A stretch of DNA of 26,628 bases from Botryllus schlosseri (Eukaryota; Chordata; Ascidiacea; Stolidobranchia; Styelidae): positions 1 through 26,628 of the forward strand of contig ATSW01015683.1 in assembly GCA_000444245.1 (NCBI GenBank), read 5' to 3'. Below, in pieces: positions 1 to 13,800 of the stretch; positions within the stretch are counted from its first letter, which is position 1; each line of letters opens with the position of its first letter. The translations under genes and the position numbers were made by a program. Under the pieces are notes generated by a model. That model saw nothing but the letters and a program-made list of their open reading frames with translations. It did not search any database and was not told the DNA's origin.

Positions 1-912
1 TTGAAACCGCTATATTGGAGTCTAGGACCGCAATTACCGCACCCCAAACCCCCAATTGGGATGGGAGGCCCGAGCTCGAAGGGTCCCANAATTTGTTCAT
101 GAATTAACATGAATTAGAGTAATATTTGGGAAATTTATGCAACTTTTTAAAAATATTTTCGCGCTGCGCGCGATTTAGCTATGTCACATTTCTTGCTTAT
201 TGGATAACCGTCACCCAAGAAATAATACGCATGAGATATAGAAAAAGGCATCGCTCAGCCATTACCACGCCATGACGCAGCAAGGCATATGAAATTTCAG
301 GCCATGTAACATGCGACTTCGAGAAGTGTGCCAGAACGAGAAAACCTTGGCGGAAAAGCACTGTCTTTATGCTGACCGACTTCGATATATGTACCATATA
401 TGATACACATATATGTGTAATTGTCCATAGGCCCCTAAATCGCTGGCNCCAAATGTTCCTGTCCTGGCAATCAGAATCCCACAAGACAAATGCCATCCCG
501 CAGAGAAAAATCAATTGTGAGTGCAGAAATANCAATTCTAAATCGTGTTCGTCTTTTAGTTCAGTACGTATGGGCGATTTGAATATCTTTTGACATAGCA
601 GACATGCCACGAAATGCCATCACCTAACGAAGTCTTTATACCCACGGGTCCGCCAGAATATTTTTAATTAATAATTACGGATCCTACATTTTCCAAGACA
701 CCTCACTCAGCTCTACCGGTAAATCTGAATACATGAGCAGAGAGAGGATAAAAAATTGACAGCAATATATATGCAATTCCCCAACATATTGACCGATCCA
801 ATCATGGATGATAGAAATTTTTCGCGTTTCACGCGAATTAAGCCGACTAACTAACTAAAGAGTCCAATAGTTTTTGCTGAGAAGTAGCGGTAAAGAGGTA
901 TCGGGGGAGGGA

Positions 913-937
913 GTCTGAGGGGCAAAGCCCCCCAGAC
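913..937. repeat. GC-rich inverted repeat (hairpin)
   Basis: Arms 913-923 and 927-937 pair at 10 of 11 positions around an AAA loop. It lies upstream of a hAT right end at 1162 and may be an internal part of that element; this link is an inference. Confidence 0.7.
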
Positions 938-1075
938 GTTTGGTTTATCACCATATCGGGGCCCAAAGACACACGTTTTGGGGGCTGACGAAGTGCTGTT
1001 ACGGTCCTTTTGGAGTCAAGTCGGAGAAATGACCTTTTTTAGGTCAAATCGTCGGCGATTACAGTTTGTATGCCT

Positions 1076-1162
1076 ATTTTTCGGTTCCCAATATTTGGGG
1101 GGCGATGATCGGTGCGGAGCTTGAAAAGGGGGCGATGAGTCGAAAAAGGTTGGGAACCACTG
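1076..1162 (+). mobile_element. Right end of a hAT DNA transposon
   Basis: The sequence ends AAAAAGGTTGGGAACCACTG, the reverse complement of the CAGTGGTTCCCAACC terminus common in animal hAT elements. It is preceded by two GGGGCGATGA-type subterminal repeats. The partner left end is not found in the window, so the element is either truncated or begins before position 1. The stated start covers only the recognisable terminal part. Confidence 0.55.
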
Positions 1163-1239
1163 CTAACCCGTTGGTTTTAAACTGTAAGGTATAGTTTTCA
1201 AATAAGTTTCCATCATTTTTAGTGAAGTGGGTGAAATTG

Positions 1240-1586
1240 TCATGGTGACCAGACGAAGTAGCTATGGTATCACTGGAACTGATGATTTTCGAAAAGTAGC
1301 CCTATTCGCATTGCCATCAGTCCTTTGTATTTGTTGCTGGTGTATTTTTGAACTCAAAAGTAGCGATTGCAGATATACTATTGAAAGTGTATGAGACGGC
1401 TCAACCAAATCTACTTTTTTGAAACTATTTACTTGAATATTTTAAGGCCTCTTACTTAATACTTCTTCTTGCAGTAGTTTTGACATGCTTTGGAAATAGC
1501 TACGTTTACGTCTACTTGTAATTGAGCATAAATTCACGGTATCATTTCGACTTCAGTAACAATGCTGACTCCTTTGACCAACTCTA
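1240..1586 (+). mobile_element. Diverged hAT-like non-autonomous element, family B copy 1
   Basis: The left end (catggtgaccagacgaagta) and right end (ctcctttgaccaactcta) resemble the ends of the better preserved copy at 16209-16572. Shared internal blocks include aaatctactttttt and ttacgtctacttgtaattgag. No target duplication is visible. No coding capacity is seen. Confidence 0.6.
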
Positions 1587-1672
1587 ACCCATTCAACCAC
1601 ACGTGTAGAGTACCTTTATTTGTTTATTTATTTAATTTATGCATGGAACATTTCCAAAAAACAAACACTCAC

Positions 1673-1802
1673 CATTTCCGGGCACGTTCTCTCGACTTGC
1701 GAAAACCTCAAGACATTCCATGCACCGGCTAGAAACTGGCGTCTGTTCCACAGTCTGAAGTCACGCAGACATCCGATGAAGCCGTCTTTCTGCGCGATCG
1801 GT
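1673..1802 (-). CDS. LAMA1/2: Laminin alpha exon 44 of those visible: end of LG2
   Basis: Encodes [20 protein letters not shown] and ends VERTCPEM, the F.GC...L.I closing strand and final Cys of LG2. The acceptor is tttgtag and the donor GTGAGT. It is the last laminin exon recognisable in the window; LG3 should follow to the left of position 1. Confidence 0.93.
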
Positions 1803-4800
1803 CTACAAATAATAACGTCCGTCAGAATACTGCTTACTAGAATGATGGTTCGTAGATCTAGATGAAATTACTACAGTACCATACAAATACATTATACAAC
1901 ACCTGGAACAGGCACGCCAGACAGACAGGCAGTCTGAATACTAGATTAGTTCTGTAGACACCACCAATCAGGTCATACATGAACGCTCGCGATAACAGAA
2001 CAGTTGAAGGTTAGATTTAATTTGGGGCAACTATTTTACTAAAACGCTCATATCAAGTCATGAGGAACAGCCATCAAACAGAAAGGGCCGAGTTTTAGAT
2101 AAATATCCAATGCCTAAAACTTGCATTACCGCAATGTTAGGTTAACACCACAAGCAAAATAACATCAACTTCGTATCAACGCCATATTTAGATGCCGGTT
2201 AGTCTTGTAAACAAGTAATAATTGTGAAGCAGCATTAACATGTGTAACTGACGCGGTATTATACTATAGCAGTTAGTTGACGGCAAATATAACTATTAAA
2301 TAGCATGATAATATCGTTAATTGTTATTCACCGGCCTAACGAACGCATACTCTCATACCTGATAGGGAAATGATAAACGGTCCTGTTCAAAAATTAGCTC
2401 GATCAGGCAAATCAGATTTCGTGAAAAACACTGAACATGCAAGGGAAATACTTCCGCTTATAAAACTATCGTATACCAGAGTTGTCATAGCTCGTCCTTA
2501 CGCCGATGTCTCTATGAAGTCCCGGGTGGGCAAAATTTGCTACTTTCGCTACAGCATAGATCAGTGGTTCTCAACCTTTTTGTCTTCGCGGACCCCTTCT
2601 GATCGTCAGGGACCCCCGCGGACCCCCTTAAGTTTTCGATCAAATTTAGCTCTGTTATCGTGCAACCATGATATGAATCGTGTAAAATTCACCTGTAGGA
2701 TAGTGATAAACAGCAACAAAATGACTAATGTTATAAATAATATCATACATTATGTAGAAATTGCATCTATTTTTATCATTTCCTAGCAAATTTTTCAAGA
2801 GTATTTATTGAAATAAGTGGTCGTGTCTTGAAAACCTGTGCTTTTGATTTGATATAAACAAGTGCTGAAAATCGATTTCCGCGAAGATAGGTGGTGGCCA
2901 ATGTAATATCAAGTCGTAACGCTTCCGACGGCACCGTAAGGCATCAAAATTGACAAACAGAATTTTGAATGAACTTCGAGCCTAGCCATGCCTATCTAGC
3001 TGCAGTGGTAGCGGTTATGTATACTACAGAAGAAAATAAATCAAAAATTTCCATTTCTTGCGACTGCTCACTAGTTTGCTGAGACTGACAACGTTTCAAT
3101 ATTTCGAAGTCACCCTGATTCTCCCTTATTTTTTCACAAACCCCGACAAAACATCTTCCATTAGCAATATATGTTTGTATCATTAGGTTGTTGTCAATTC
3201 ATCAATTAAAATGAATTTTTATAGTAGGATATTTAATTTCCGACGGCCCTTTTTGTAATATGAGTCGTGAAGTTTTGCCAGTTATGAAGCGAATCTGTCT
3301 CGTGATTTGCCTACTTGAAAAATACAAATTAGGCTATCGATCAATTTTCAAATTTCGAGGTCTCGCGGACCCCCGGTTGAGAACCGCTGGCATAGATAAA
3401 CCTACCTTTTAACATTACGTTCATGATCGTAATTTAACAGCAATAGACTCAGCATATGGAAGGAATCTAATAATTACGAAGCATATCAATAAATCACAAC
3501 GACGACATTAATATATAAAGAATCACAAGCTCTATCGACAATCCAATGGTACATATGAACCATCAGCAAATCTGATATCTCAGGGAAAAGGAGTCTAGGG
3601 TGCAGTTTCTGCCACGATAAATGTAATACTTACGCAAGAATGCGATCGCTCGGACATCCTCCAACGCAAACCAGATCGTCATTCGACATGTTCAGGTGGC
3701 CGTCACTTCCGGTGATTATGGTTTCGTAGTGTTCCACCCGACTAATCTTGTCTCTCATGCTGATTCTCACTGTGACGAAATGCTATCAACTTCAACACGT
3801 TCCTAGACGGTGTATGGTTCGCACATAATGTCTTAGGTGCATAACTGAACGCAATATTTTGTGCTATGGGCCCAAGTCCTATCCCGTATGGTAGTTCTCA
3901 CCGTAACGAAACGTGGTCAACTTCATTGTGTGTCTAGACATTATATAAGTATCACATTACATACGAGGTGTATATCTAGATCTAGACACAATGTTGTTTG
4001 CAATAAGCGCCAATCCTATTTATCCAGTACATGCCGAAACTTCATTACACTTATGATAGGCATATGCTTAGCACATAAAATACGACTCGCAAATCTTCAG
4101 ACCATGTTGTGCTGTGCCAAGAAAACTAGTTTCGGATGACGAATGTGTGAAAGAAAACAAGCAACTGACCTCTTCCCAAGAAGCGACTAAATCGCAGGCC
4201 GAACCACTCTCCGTCGTTGTATTTCTTCTCGCTACGCACCGTGTTTACTCCGGTGCCGAGGTCGATGCGTGCTACCACCCGACCGTCCACTAGCTCGATG
4301 AGAAGGAAATCGGCCTGAAAAGTAAAACCCGGTTCACGATGACAAATTCGCAATGCAAATTTATTGCCTTGGAATCCTCGTATCAATAGGCCAGTAGCCT
4401 ACAATGGATTTGGGTATTCACTGCAAGGGATTACGTTTGAGGTTGCATCTCTATTCTCCATTGCTTGCCAGTTCCAGAGATATGTAAAAACTCACTGATA
4501 TTGAAGAGCCCATATAGACGAGGATGCCGTCCGCATTGACCGTTCTGATCGTCAAATCAACGATGTTGACATTGGTAGCAAACATTCTCGGGTACAATTG
4601 AATCAGCGAGTAGCTTTTTCCGTTAAATCCATACACGCGATTTGAAGATTCTTCAACAGGCCTGCGCGATTGTACGGTGAAACTAAGGAAAGTGACGGAA
4701 ATTCAATGCGAAGTAACCACTCACGGAGAGCTGCAACTCGCGCAATGCGTACGATCGCTGATTTCGCGGAAATTCCATAAACCGATCGACTTGCGTTGAA

Positions 4801-7800
4801 GAGAGGAATACCCGAAGCAACCAGTGTAGGAATGTACCGGTATATCTTTTGGAAGCTACACGAAAAGTGGTCGTATGATAATGATATGGATGAAAACAGA
4901 GCTTCAATAGTTTGTATCTCATAACACATACAGCGATGTCACTTATATGTGATATGGATACTATGTGGATCGTGCATGGTCATGATCTTCCTGAGCAATA
5001 TAATCAATGGCGGTATCTTTTGAAGACACTCATACATCTAAACACGTGACTTGTTCACGGCCACTCCTCCATAAGCATTTGGGTCTCGCTTGTAGCATAA
5101 GAAATCGATTGTTTAGTCTTTATGTATGTTGTGCTAGCAATAACGATCAGATTCTATTTACAATTACAAATGCAAATAGCAACTAGGTTGTAAGTGGGGT
5201 AACAATTGTTATTATTGCGTGTAACAATTTTATGAGGCTTTTCCTAGCCATGCTAGGAATAGTTCTTCCTCATATTGCATTGAGGCAATTATAGATGATA
5301 TTACCTTCATCTCATCGGGAACACCCCCGACATACATCATATCCGATTCGTTAATATTCAAGACCACCGCGTCACCAGCACTTCTTCCAATTGCAGACCG
5401 GACCGTCGCTGATTTGTTTGACATCGCAAAAACGGTGGCGTTCAATTCTTGATCTTTCCTAAAAATAACGAGGAAAACCGTGACATTTAGCAAATGGTGT
5501 TCCGTTTACGTGACGAGATATGAATAATAGGTAAGATAATCTTCAATACAAATGGGTTCGCCTCCGTACCTCACGATTTCAATCTGAAACCAGTCTTCGC
5601 TTTTCGTATCATTCTTCACCGCATAGACGGGATTGACTAGGTTTCCCTGGCCGGAGCCAAGGTCCCACGAGACGTGTACCAGTCCATTTTGCGAATAGAC
5701 CAATATGTAATCTCCCTGCTTAAATAAATCATGGTACTGATGCAAAAAATAAAAGTACGACAGGACGCGCTACCTGACGCATGTGGCCTGCGTAGAAAAG
5801 CATGTTGTCCCTGGTTTCTGGCATCACTCGAAGGACAATTTCTGTAATCCTGCTCGGCTTCAATTTAGGCGCATACTTCATCACGCATTCGCCTTGGGAT
5901 TTCACAGACGCGGCTTGAATCTGAAGTAAAACGAATATTCACAACTTGTAACGAAACGGACTTATAAGCCACGAAGTATAAGCGTACATATCCAGCTTTC
6001 ATACGCGATTCTTCAATCTGTCGACGGAGCTCCGTTATTTTTCCTCGCACGTGATCGCTCAGCACTTTCACATTCATTTGCTTCTTTTTTGCTTCAGCGA
6101 CTTCAGTTGCAGTAAGGTTCAGAGTATCAGGGGATGATTTAACTGCAAAAAACGTCGAATTAATCAATTGCAATAAAGGAGAGATCAGAAGGCATTCGAG
6201 AGATATTCAAATGATTGCGAGAAAATCACCGTGAAATAATGAAAAAGGATGCTGCTACGGTATCGAGACAATAATACGCATTGGAAGAGGATTACGAGAG
6301 TTTATACGCACTTTTAGAAGAAATGTCACNAACAATATTCTCATATTGATTAGCGGTGTTCANATCATCCTGCAGATAGGACACTGTGCTTTCCTTTTGC
6401 CTAACGCCTTCGAGTACTTGTTCTGTAATTCTGTTCGCGTCTTTTCCAATGGTATGGGCCGTGTCGATTTCGCTTTGATCCACATCTAAAATGAATAAGA
6501 ATGTACAAATAAACTATCCTATCAATACCAATGACGCATTCGATCGCATAATTATATAACACGGTGTAGACATTGGCGTAGCAAAAGTGAAGCAACCTGT
6601 AACTTGTAGGNTGTTTCATCATTCTGATATCACGATCTAACATAATTCTTTTTCTGCTAAATTGTTGTTGCTTTGCCCGGTCAATTTCGCCCGAGTGTGA
6701 TAGCCTTATTTCTTACTTTCGCCTATATTTTCCAATCGATTCCTGATGTTGGACACCATTCCGCGAAGTTGGTCAACGGTATCGTTTTTACTTGTGGCTC
6801 GGCTCTTCAAGATTTGTATCTGTCGTTTTTTCTCTAAAATAAGAAAGCATGGTTAGTTTTTTAAACGCAATCTCAGATGTGCACAAACCTTGCATAGTTT
6901 TCCGGGTACGTTTAGCCACTGCCTGAATTTCTGAGTATTCACGCAGGTCAAGTTCCTGACAATGCAAGGAAAAGATAGTGAAATACTGCTTATGTACCTA
7001 GGAAACCGTGGATATGATTTCTCGAAATACACTAGATCCGCATCAAGTTGTCCTGTTTATCAGCTACTTCAGTTATAGCAAATATAACTTGCTATTGTTG
7101 GTGTTTTAGTATTCACAGTGTGTTGATATCTATTGTTATAAGTATTGTAAAGTAGACCACTTTCACTTACTGGAAGGGGGGCGCTTGCAAGTAGCTGTAG
7201 AGCCGCATCCGATTCAAGTTCAGCAGAAGTAACAATGCCGTCAATTTTCTCGTAGCGCGTTGCCGCCTCTCTTACGTCACGGGTCATTCTTCGTATAATA
7301 TCGGCGTTCCTGATCAACGACAATTTTGCGAGTTACGTCGACCTCATACGCTTCAGCTATAAACAGGCCGGGATTTATGAAGCAAGCGCAAACTCACTGT
7401 TGGGCGTATTCAGATTCGATTTCGAACTGGTGTGTTGTGTTTTGAGCTGTTCGCGTGAGGTCTCCGAACATGATCAACTGCATTTGCGCCACGGCCTTCT
7501 TGTCGGACTCGCGTTTTAGCTCCTCCAGAGTTACTTTCAGCGCGGCACTTTGCTCTTGAATTTCCTATCGGAAATAATTGGGCCAGTCATGAGTTTACAA
7601 TATGATGAATCTCTATTAGTACCGGCGTAGCGAATTTTCCTCGAATTTGGAATGGTAGACAATGCTCACTAGACAGTTGTAACTTCAGTCAACGACAAGT
7701 TTCTTCTACATTTGTTCAAATCGGAAATAAATCCGAGAAGGATGAGTCGTAAATATGTCCGGGTTTGGATATCCCGAATAGAAAACTTGGGGGTAATCAA

Positions 7801-10800
7801 ACAGATGTCTATAGCAATGTTGTGTGATAAACGCAAACACGTTTCGATGAAAAAATAACCACATAATTTAGTACCTGAAGTCTCAATCCCCATACACTAG
7901 AGGCGAACATTGCGTGTTTCGACGATCAGGAACTCAGGTATACTGCGCTTTCTAGTATAGGATATGGCTTTCACTTCCATTACAACCAGTGAAACTTAGC
8001 GAAATACGCCGATGCATATATATATCCCACAGTGGATGTGGGTTTTGTTACAGCGTGACACCGCAAGAAGGCTCACGCAAACAGGACTGGATAAACCCGT
8101 GCGATATATCTCTATACGAATTGATTCGTGACCCGTTTTTACCCATTAGAAAGCAAAATTCTGTACAGGAAATAACCGTTGGTCTGATTTGCACAATACG
8201 ATGTAGTGATATATGATTAATATACCTACTTTCCGCCCGTGGATTTACGGTGTATCCATCTTCATTACCAGTCAGTCTCATTTATCCTACATGCCTAATA
8301 TACTTCGCAACTCCGACTTACCGATATCATGGTCCTCGTTCGTCTCATGGCATTCTGGGTCTCATCCACGGCTGCCACGCTCCGGTTCTTCATGTTGACC
8401 ACGATAGAAATATTATTTCCCAGGCTATCGATTTCGGCCTACAAAGTTATAGATATAAAGGAAGGGAATCTTAAATTAAAAAGTCACACTTACCGATAAC
8501 TGTCTGATGGTTTCGCCGTTCATGTCATTCAAGCTCTCGGTGTGTTCGACCAGCTGAGTTGCGATTCTTATTTTCCCTCTCAAATCCGCGAGTTTGCTCT
8601 TCACGATTTGCGTCGTGTTCGAGAGAATAGGAAAACTGTCGCTGCGTCGCCTCTCTACTTTTTCAAGGAAGTCGCGCGTGACGCGCTCCAGAAACTTGCG
8701 GGACAGCCTAAACCGAGAGGATTCAATGCAACGGATTTCATTGAAAGGCGTGAACCGATAAATTTCCAACAGTGTGCAGGCCTATGCATTGCGTTGTTAT
8801 TGCAAAGTAGGTCTATTATAGCCCAACAGGAGATATGATCATGATCAGCAAGAGTATGTAACGTAACTCCTCGAGGATTTCTACTTCTATTAGGTAGTTT
8901 CGGTATGTCTTGGAAACTGATACTTCTTCGAGCAATTCTAAAGAAATTTAGGTTACTTCTACGCTAGTTGCAACGCTGACAATTTTAACCACCTCTGGCC
9001 GACAGTCTCTGCCGACTCTACATCAATGTAACTAGCCAATATAGTGTTTTGCACATACTTCAGCTCTCTTTTGGCATTCGCAGCATATAGCGACAGCTTC
9101 CTGCTCTTCATCAAGGACACCATGCTAACCATTCGTGAAGTCACTTCCATGTCGTCGAAGTCGATTTCTTCTCCCATGCGGTCCACCAGACTTTGCATAT
9201 TCGAGGACACTGCCTCGCTTTCATTCAACGCTCTGTCGAAGACTTTTACCTTTTTCACAAGGCTTTTTTGCCTGGTGGCACGTTCTCGAAAAGTTCCAAT
9301 TCCTTCCAGGTAGCAAGCGTAAGACTGCAAATTCAATGCACAATAATTCGAGATCTGTATATGCATGATAAATATCTAGTATAAATCATGTTACCTTGGC
9401 TACGGATTCATCGATGATCGCTGCGATGGGTCTCATTTTATCGTAGGCTGCGTCGACAGAGGTCATGCTGTCGACATGACGTGTCATTGCTTTATCGACA
9501 TCCATCTGTGATTTGGTAAAAGTAACATATACACCTCTTGATCAAGTATAGGCGATCAAAAGTGTATCAACATTTTGAATTAAAGATCAAAAGATGTAGA
9601 TTAGACTGGACTGTATCAAGACTACGGGATTACGATCTGCATTCGGGAGGACATTGAAAATATTTTGTTCGAACAACTGTCAAAACAATAATTCATACTA
9701 ATTTCAGGTTTATGTGGTCAAATATGAATAGATTGAATATACAGTAGGGCCTACAATCTACATGTTACCGTCCGTAGGTTGACCAAGACCACGGAACTAG
9801 GAATCGAGAGATGTGTATAAAGAACGGAGAAACGAGAGAACCTTCGGACGTTTCTAGTTCTCTCACCTGCAAGTCAGAAGATTCATTCCCAACACGCATC
9901 AGTTTGCTCCACGGCGGCGGAAGCATATTTTCAAACTTGACTGATCTGACCTCTTCCGTAATATTCTCAACGTCATTGAGGAGATCACCAACGCATCCTT
10001 GGTCACACTCTGTACAAATTAACTCAAACATTATACGGTTTCAAAGTAAGGAGACAGGACGCTTCCCATACTTATACATCCATCCTCTGTGATAGCATGT
10101 TTCGGACGACATCGATCGCATATTTTCCCAGTCACTCCAGACACGCAGTTACACTGACCCGTCGAACTGTCACAGATTTGATCACGTGATCCCGACGGAT
10201 TACACCCACATTTTTTACATCGATTACCCGGCACGTTTGGACTCCCGTAGTAACCAGGTGAGCATCTATTCACAACCGAAGAAAAGGCGTTAGCTCGCAG
10301 TTTAACATTATGATTCAGGACATACCTATCACAATGTGGTCCTTCGTATCCCGGAAAGCAGTTATCACACACGTAGGTCGCGCCCGACCCGATTGGACGA
10401 CAAGTCCTACTGTAGCTATTCCCGGCAGATTGCAGGGGACATGCGCATTTCTCGCATACCGGACCGTGGCTGGTAGACCTCATATAATATCCACTTTTGC
10501 AGCGGTCGCATCGGTCCCCTTCGAAATGATCGCGACAATTCTGTGGAAGCGAAAGGACGAGTGAAAATACTCAACATACAACCGATATTTACACTCAACG
10601 CACCAAGCATTTTCCTGAATCGGCATCGCAGGTATCACTTTTCCCGTTGCATGCGCAAGGTCGACATTCACCGAGGTATTTTCCGGTTTGGATACGCGTG
10701 TATCCTCTGTCGCAGATCTGTATATCACATGCCGATATGCATTGAACTGAATTTTGAATAGAGCAGCGTGATAGCAATCAATATCCCTCCAAGAGATTTA

Positions 10801-13800
10801 TTGAACAATTGACCGTGTACCATGAAGTGAATGCGCTAAATTCGATTTCTGCTGTGTTGCAAACTTGTATTCATGTCAAGTCAGATGTGTTTTCATGACA
10901 AAATATCCAGAATACGGGCAGTCGTGCGCGCAATATACCTGACACGACAGTCCTGTGTATCCTGGCGGGCATGAACATTCCTCGACTCCGTATGCCGTCG
11001 GTCCGTTCGATGAGGTCGAGGCGTCTCCACGCCCGTCACCGGAGCCTTCCATAGCAATGTCCAAAGTCACATCACTTAGTCTAAATATATAAATCGCTAT
11101 AGAATATCACAGGGTAAAGTAACAGGTAACTCGGTAATCTTACCGTGACTGGACGATCATATTGCCATAGGTAGCCTTTATCATAAGATAATCGATGTCA
11201 TCAATAGTCATCATAAAGTCTGCTCTCTGTACCGGTCGGTTGCTATCCACGTAGGTCCATCCACTCTGTACAGAATGGTACATCGTAAGAAAAACGAGAG
11301 AGGAATGAATATATTGACATGTTTCTCCGCCGAGTCGAAGGATACAACATTTTAAAACGACAGAAATTAAAAATAGTGAATTCAAAACGAGAGAATCCAA
11401 AAATAGATTCAATTTTTCATCTCTATATTATGCCATGGATCCTACTCCCATAGTATGTATTATCGAAAAGACACTGGAAAGGCCATCGGGAGATATTTCG
11501 GAGTGCAGTTGAATATATCGGCTGAGAAGCTAGTGATCAACTATAACACACGCACCTCTCTCATGGATACAGAAAACGCTGTGATCTGTCCAATTTCTGG
11601 TTCCGGTAAATGATACCCTATGGCCGAGCTGCTATGTTTTCCTCGCATGACCACAGATGGTGATCCAGCGTACGGAGAAGTGCCAAGCTTTGCGATGAAA
11701 TACACGGAGAATGAGAGCTTTCCTCCGTACGAGAGCAACTACAACAAAAGAGTATAACGGCATATGCGAGCTGCATGCAAGACAAAAGAATAAATTGCAA
11801 AAAACTAATTCATTAAATACAAATGAAGGTGACAAAGCCTGTCGGTTTACCTTGTTCCCGTTAAACTGCGGAGGTAATCGCCAGTAATAGAGTGTGTATC
11901 CAAGGCTCCGTTTGACGACTGTAGGATCCATAGACGCCGACGAAGCCGACATCAACACTCCATTGGTTGTTGATCTCGTGTTAAACCGATTTGCTAGCGC
12001 AACGCGAGTTAGTGCAGACAGCGAAACCTGCAAAAGCAATGAAATGAATCACATTGATACAGCGCAGCGACCTCCTTGACAATATGGGTACAAATACGCT
12101 ACCGGATCATAAGCAACCCCGCTAAGGTGACAGGTCGTCGTTGCATTCAATTATAGTTCGGGAAAAAGGAATTTCCCCATGGTCTTATACGACACCCTCG
12201 ACACAAACAAATATAGTAGAATACGTGCATAATTCTACGGCAATATATGTTTGTCCATACCACACCAAGGCCACCCAGTAGAGCAATCGTTCGGCATGCA
12301 ACACCATTATAAATTACAAGACATTATATATTCATATTTAGACAGAATTTCCAAGTTTTGGTACATAAACGATGGATATAGCTGTGGTGGTTTGAATCCA
12401 ATTTTGTATTATCCGGAACAAAGAATTCGTTGATACTTATATTGAAGATGATAGTGTCATAGAGTGTTGTGTAGAACATCCGAAGTTCGGCTCAATACAG
12501 TCTGTAATAACTGCAACAAAAGTCTAACCCGGCTCTGTGTGCAACCTGCATCTGAGCCCTACTCTATTCATCAGTGATCCATGCATATACGTGTAATGAT
12601 AAAATACAGCCATGCTTTTATTCAAAGCATAGTGTACGTTGAAGAGCAATTTACGGGCCTAATTCCTCACCACGATTTCCATTGGATCTGACATAACAAT
12701 CTATAACACGGAGGAAACAAAGAATGAATGAACGCAGCCACGGATAACCTGGTGATGTCAAACGGAATGCACAAAAACATAAAAATGCAGAGTAAATCAT
12801 GTAGGTTATATTCCAGTGGAACGTCCTGGCGTATTAGCGTATATCAGGGCTTAATCAGAATATCAATATCAGTCAAAGTGTCTATACGGAGACGTATCGT
12901 GTCAGTCGACGGCAGTTAATTATTTCTACAAAAGATATTTACGACACAGTATTTGAACCCAAATATATAAGAATACGGGAGTAACCTATAGATATTATAC
13001 CACCATACGCATTACGGCGTAATGAAAAAGTGGTAAAGAGTGGTATGTACATGTATTACAAATGTAGTTGAGGATATTACTTCGACTGAAAATATGAACT
13101 TTTTCCGAAATCACGCACCAAATATATAATTTGCGCGTACAACGATTCAGCGTAATGTGATCGGCTGATTAATACTACATTGAAATTTGGTGCACGTCCA
13201 CAGTAGGGGTAAGACTCGATTTTGACACCACCTTGAAACCGATATGATCATAGTTTTGAAAAATATTGATGGTCGTCACGCAATGTCGATAAGCATTAAC
13301 AACGGAATACCGATGACTATTTTAAACTGTTTGTCGAGCAAAACATAAAGCAGCAGCTGGGCTTACCGGCGCGTCAAATAACACAGGGTAACACCGCGGG
13401 TATTTTACCATATTAGGCAAAAGAAACGCGGAAACCAGAATAAGTCTTAAATAACAGAATAGAATAGCATGCCAATCGCAGTTCGGCATCGGATAAAACA
13501 AGCCCGACGGCAGACGACGCTGTTATGACGTTTCGCGACTTCGCCAGTCGCATTACTACGACAAAAGTCATAGCTATTCACTTTCCCATGACGACACGTC
13601 TTCGCGCTCGATTAAGCTTGCAAAGCGCAACGCGCGTGCGCGCGGAAGACGGCCGTGTAATCTATCACGGATCTCGCCGACCGGCCTTTGGTATTCCGAC
13701 GAAAATTGACTTGGAAGGTATTTTAATGTTGCGCTACATGAGGAGTGATGTAATTCATTGCGGAACGGAGGGAATGCCGTCACCCGGCCGCGGACGAGGG

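Larger units (their letters stand above)
1..1672. other. Intron sequence after LG2, no exon recognised
   Basis: On the gene strand this is the intron following exon 44. I see no laminin G motif on the minus strand. The right end of one hAT element (to 1162), a GC-rich hairpin (913-937) and a diverged copy of the intronic hAT-like family (about 1240-1586) lie here. A 14-bp palindrome, acacatatatgtgt, sits at 405-418. Three single N bases are present. Confidence 0.6.

Noticed and set aside
197-610. Minus-strand 137-codon open frame as a possible LG3 exon.
   Set aside because: It has no laminin G motif (no YVGG, W or closing Cys pattern) and contains two N bases in a repeat-rich stretch.
1163-1593. 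Near-identical ctaacccg (1163-1170) and ctaaccca (1585-1592) as a target duplication around family B copy 1.
   Set aside because: The sequence just inside 1170 does not resemble the family's left end, which I find instead at about 1240. The similarity is probably chance.
4603-4929. Long minus-strand frame across exons 40 and 41.
   Set aside because: It reads a different frame through the exons and the intron between them. The laminin frame with splice sites explains the same sequence.
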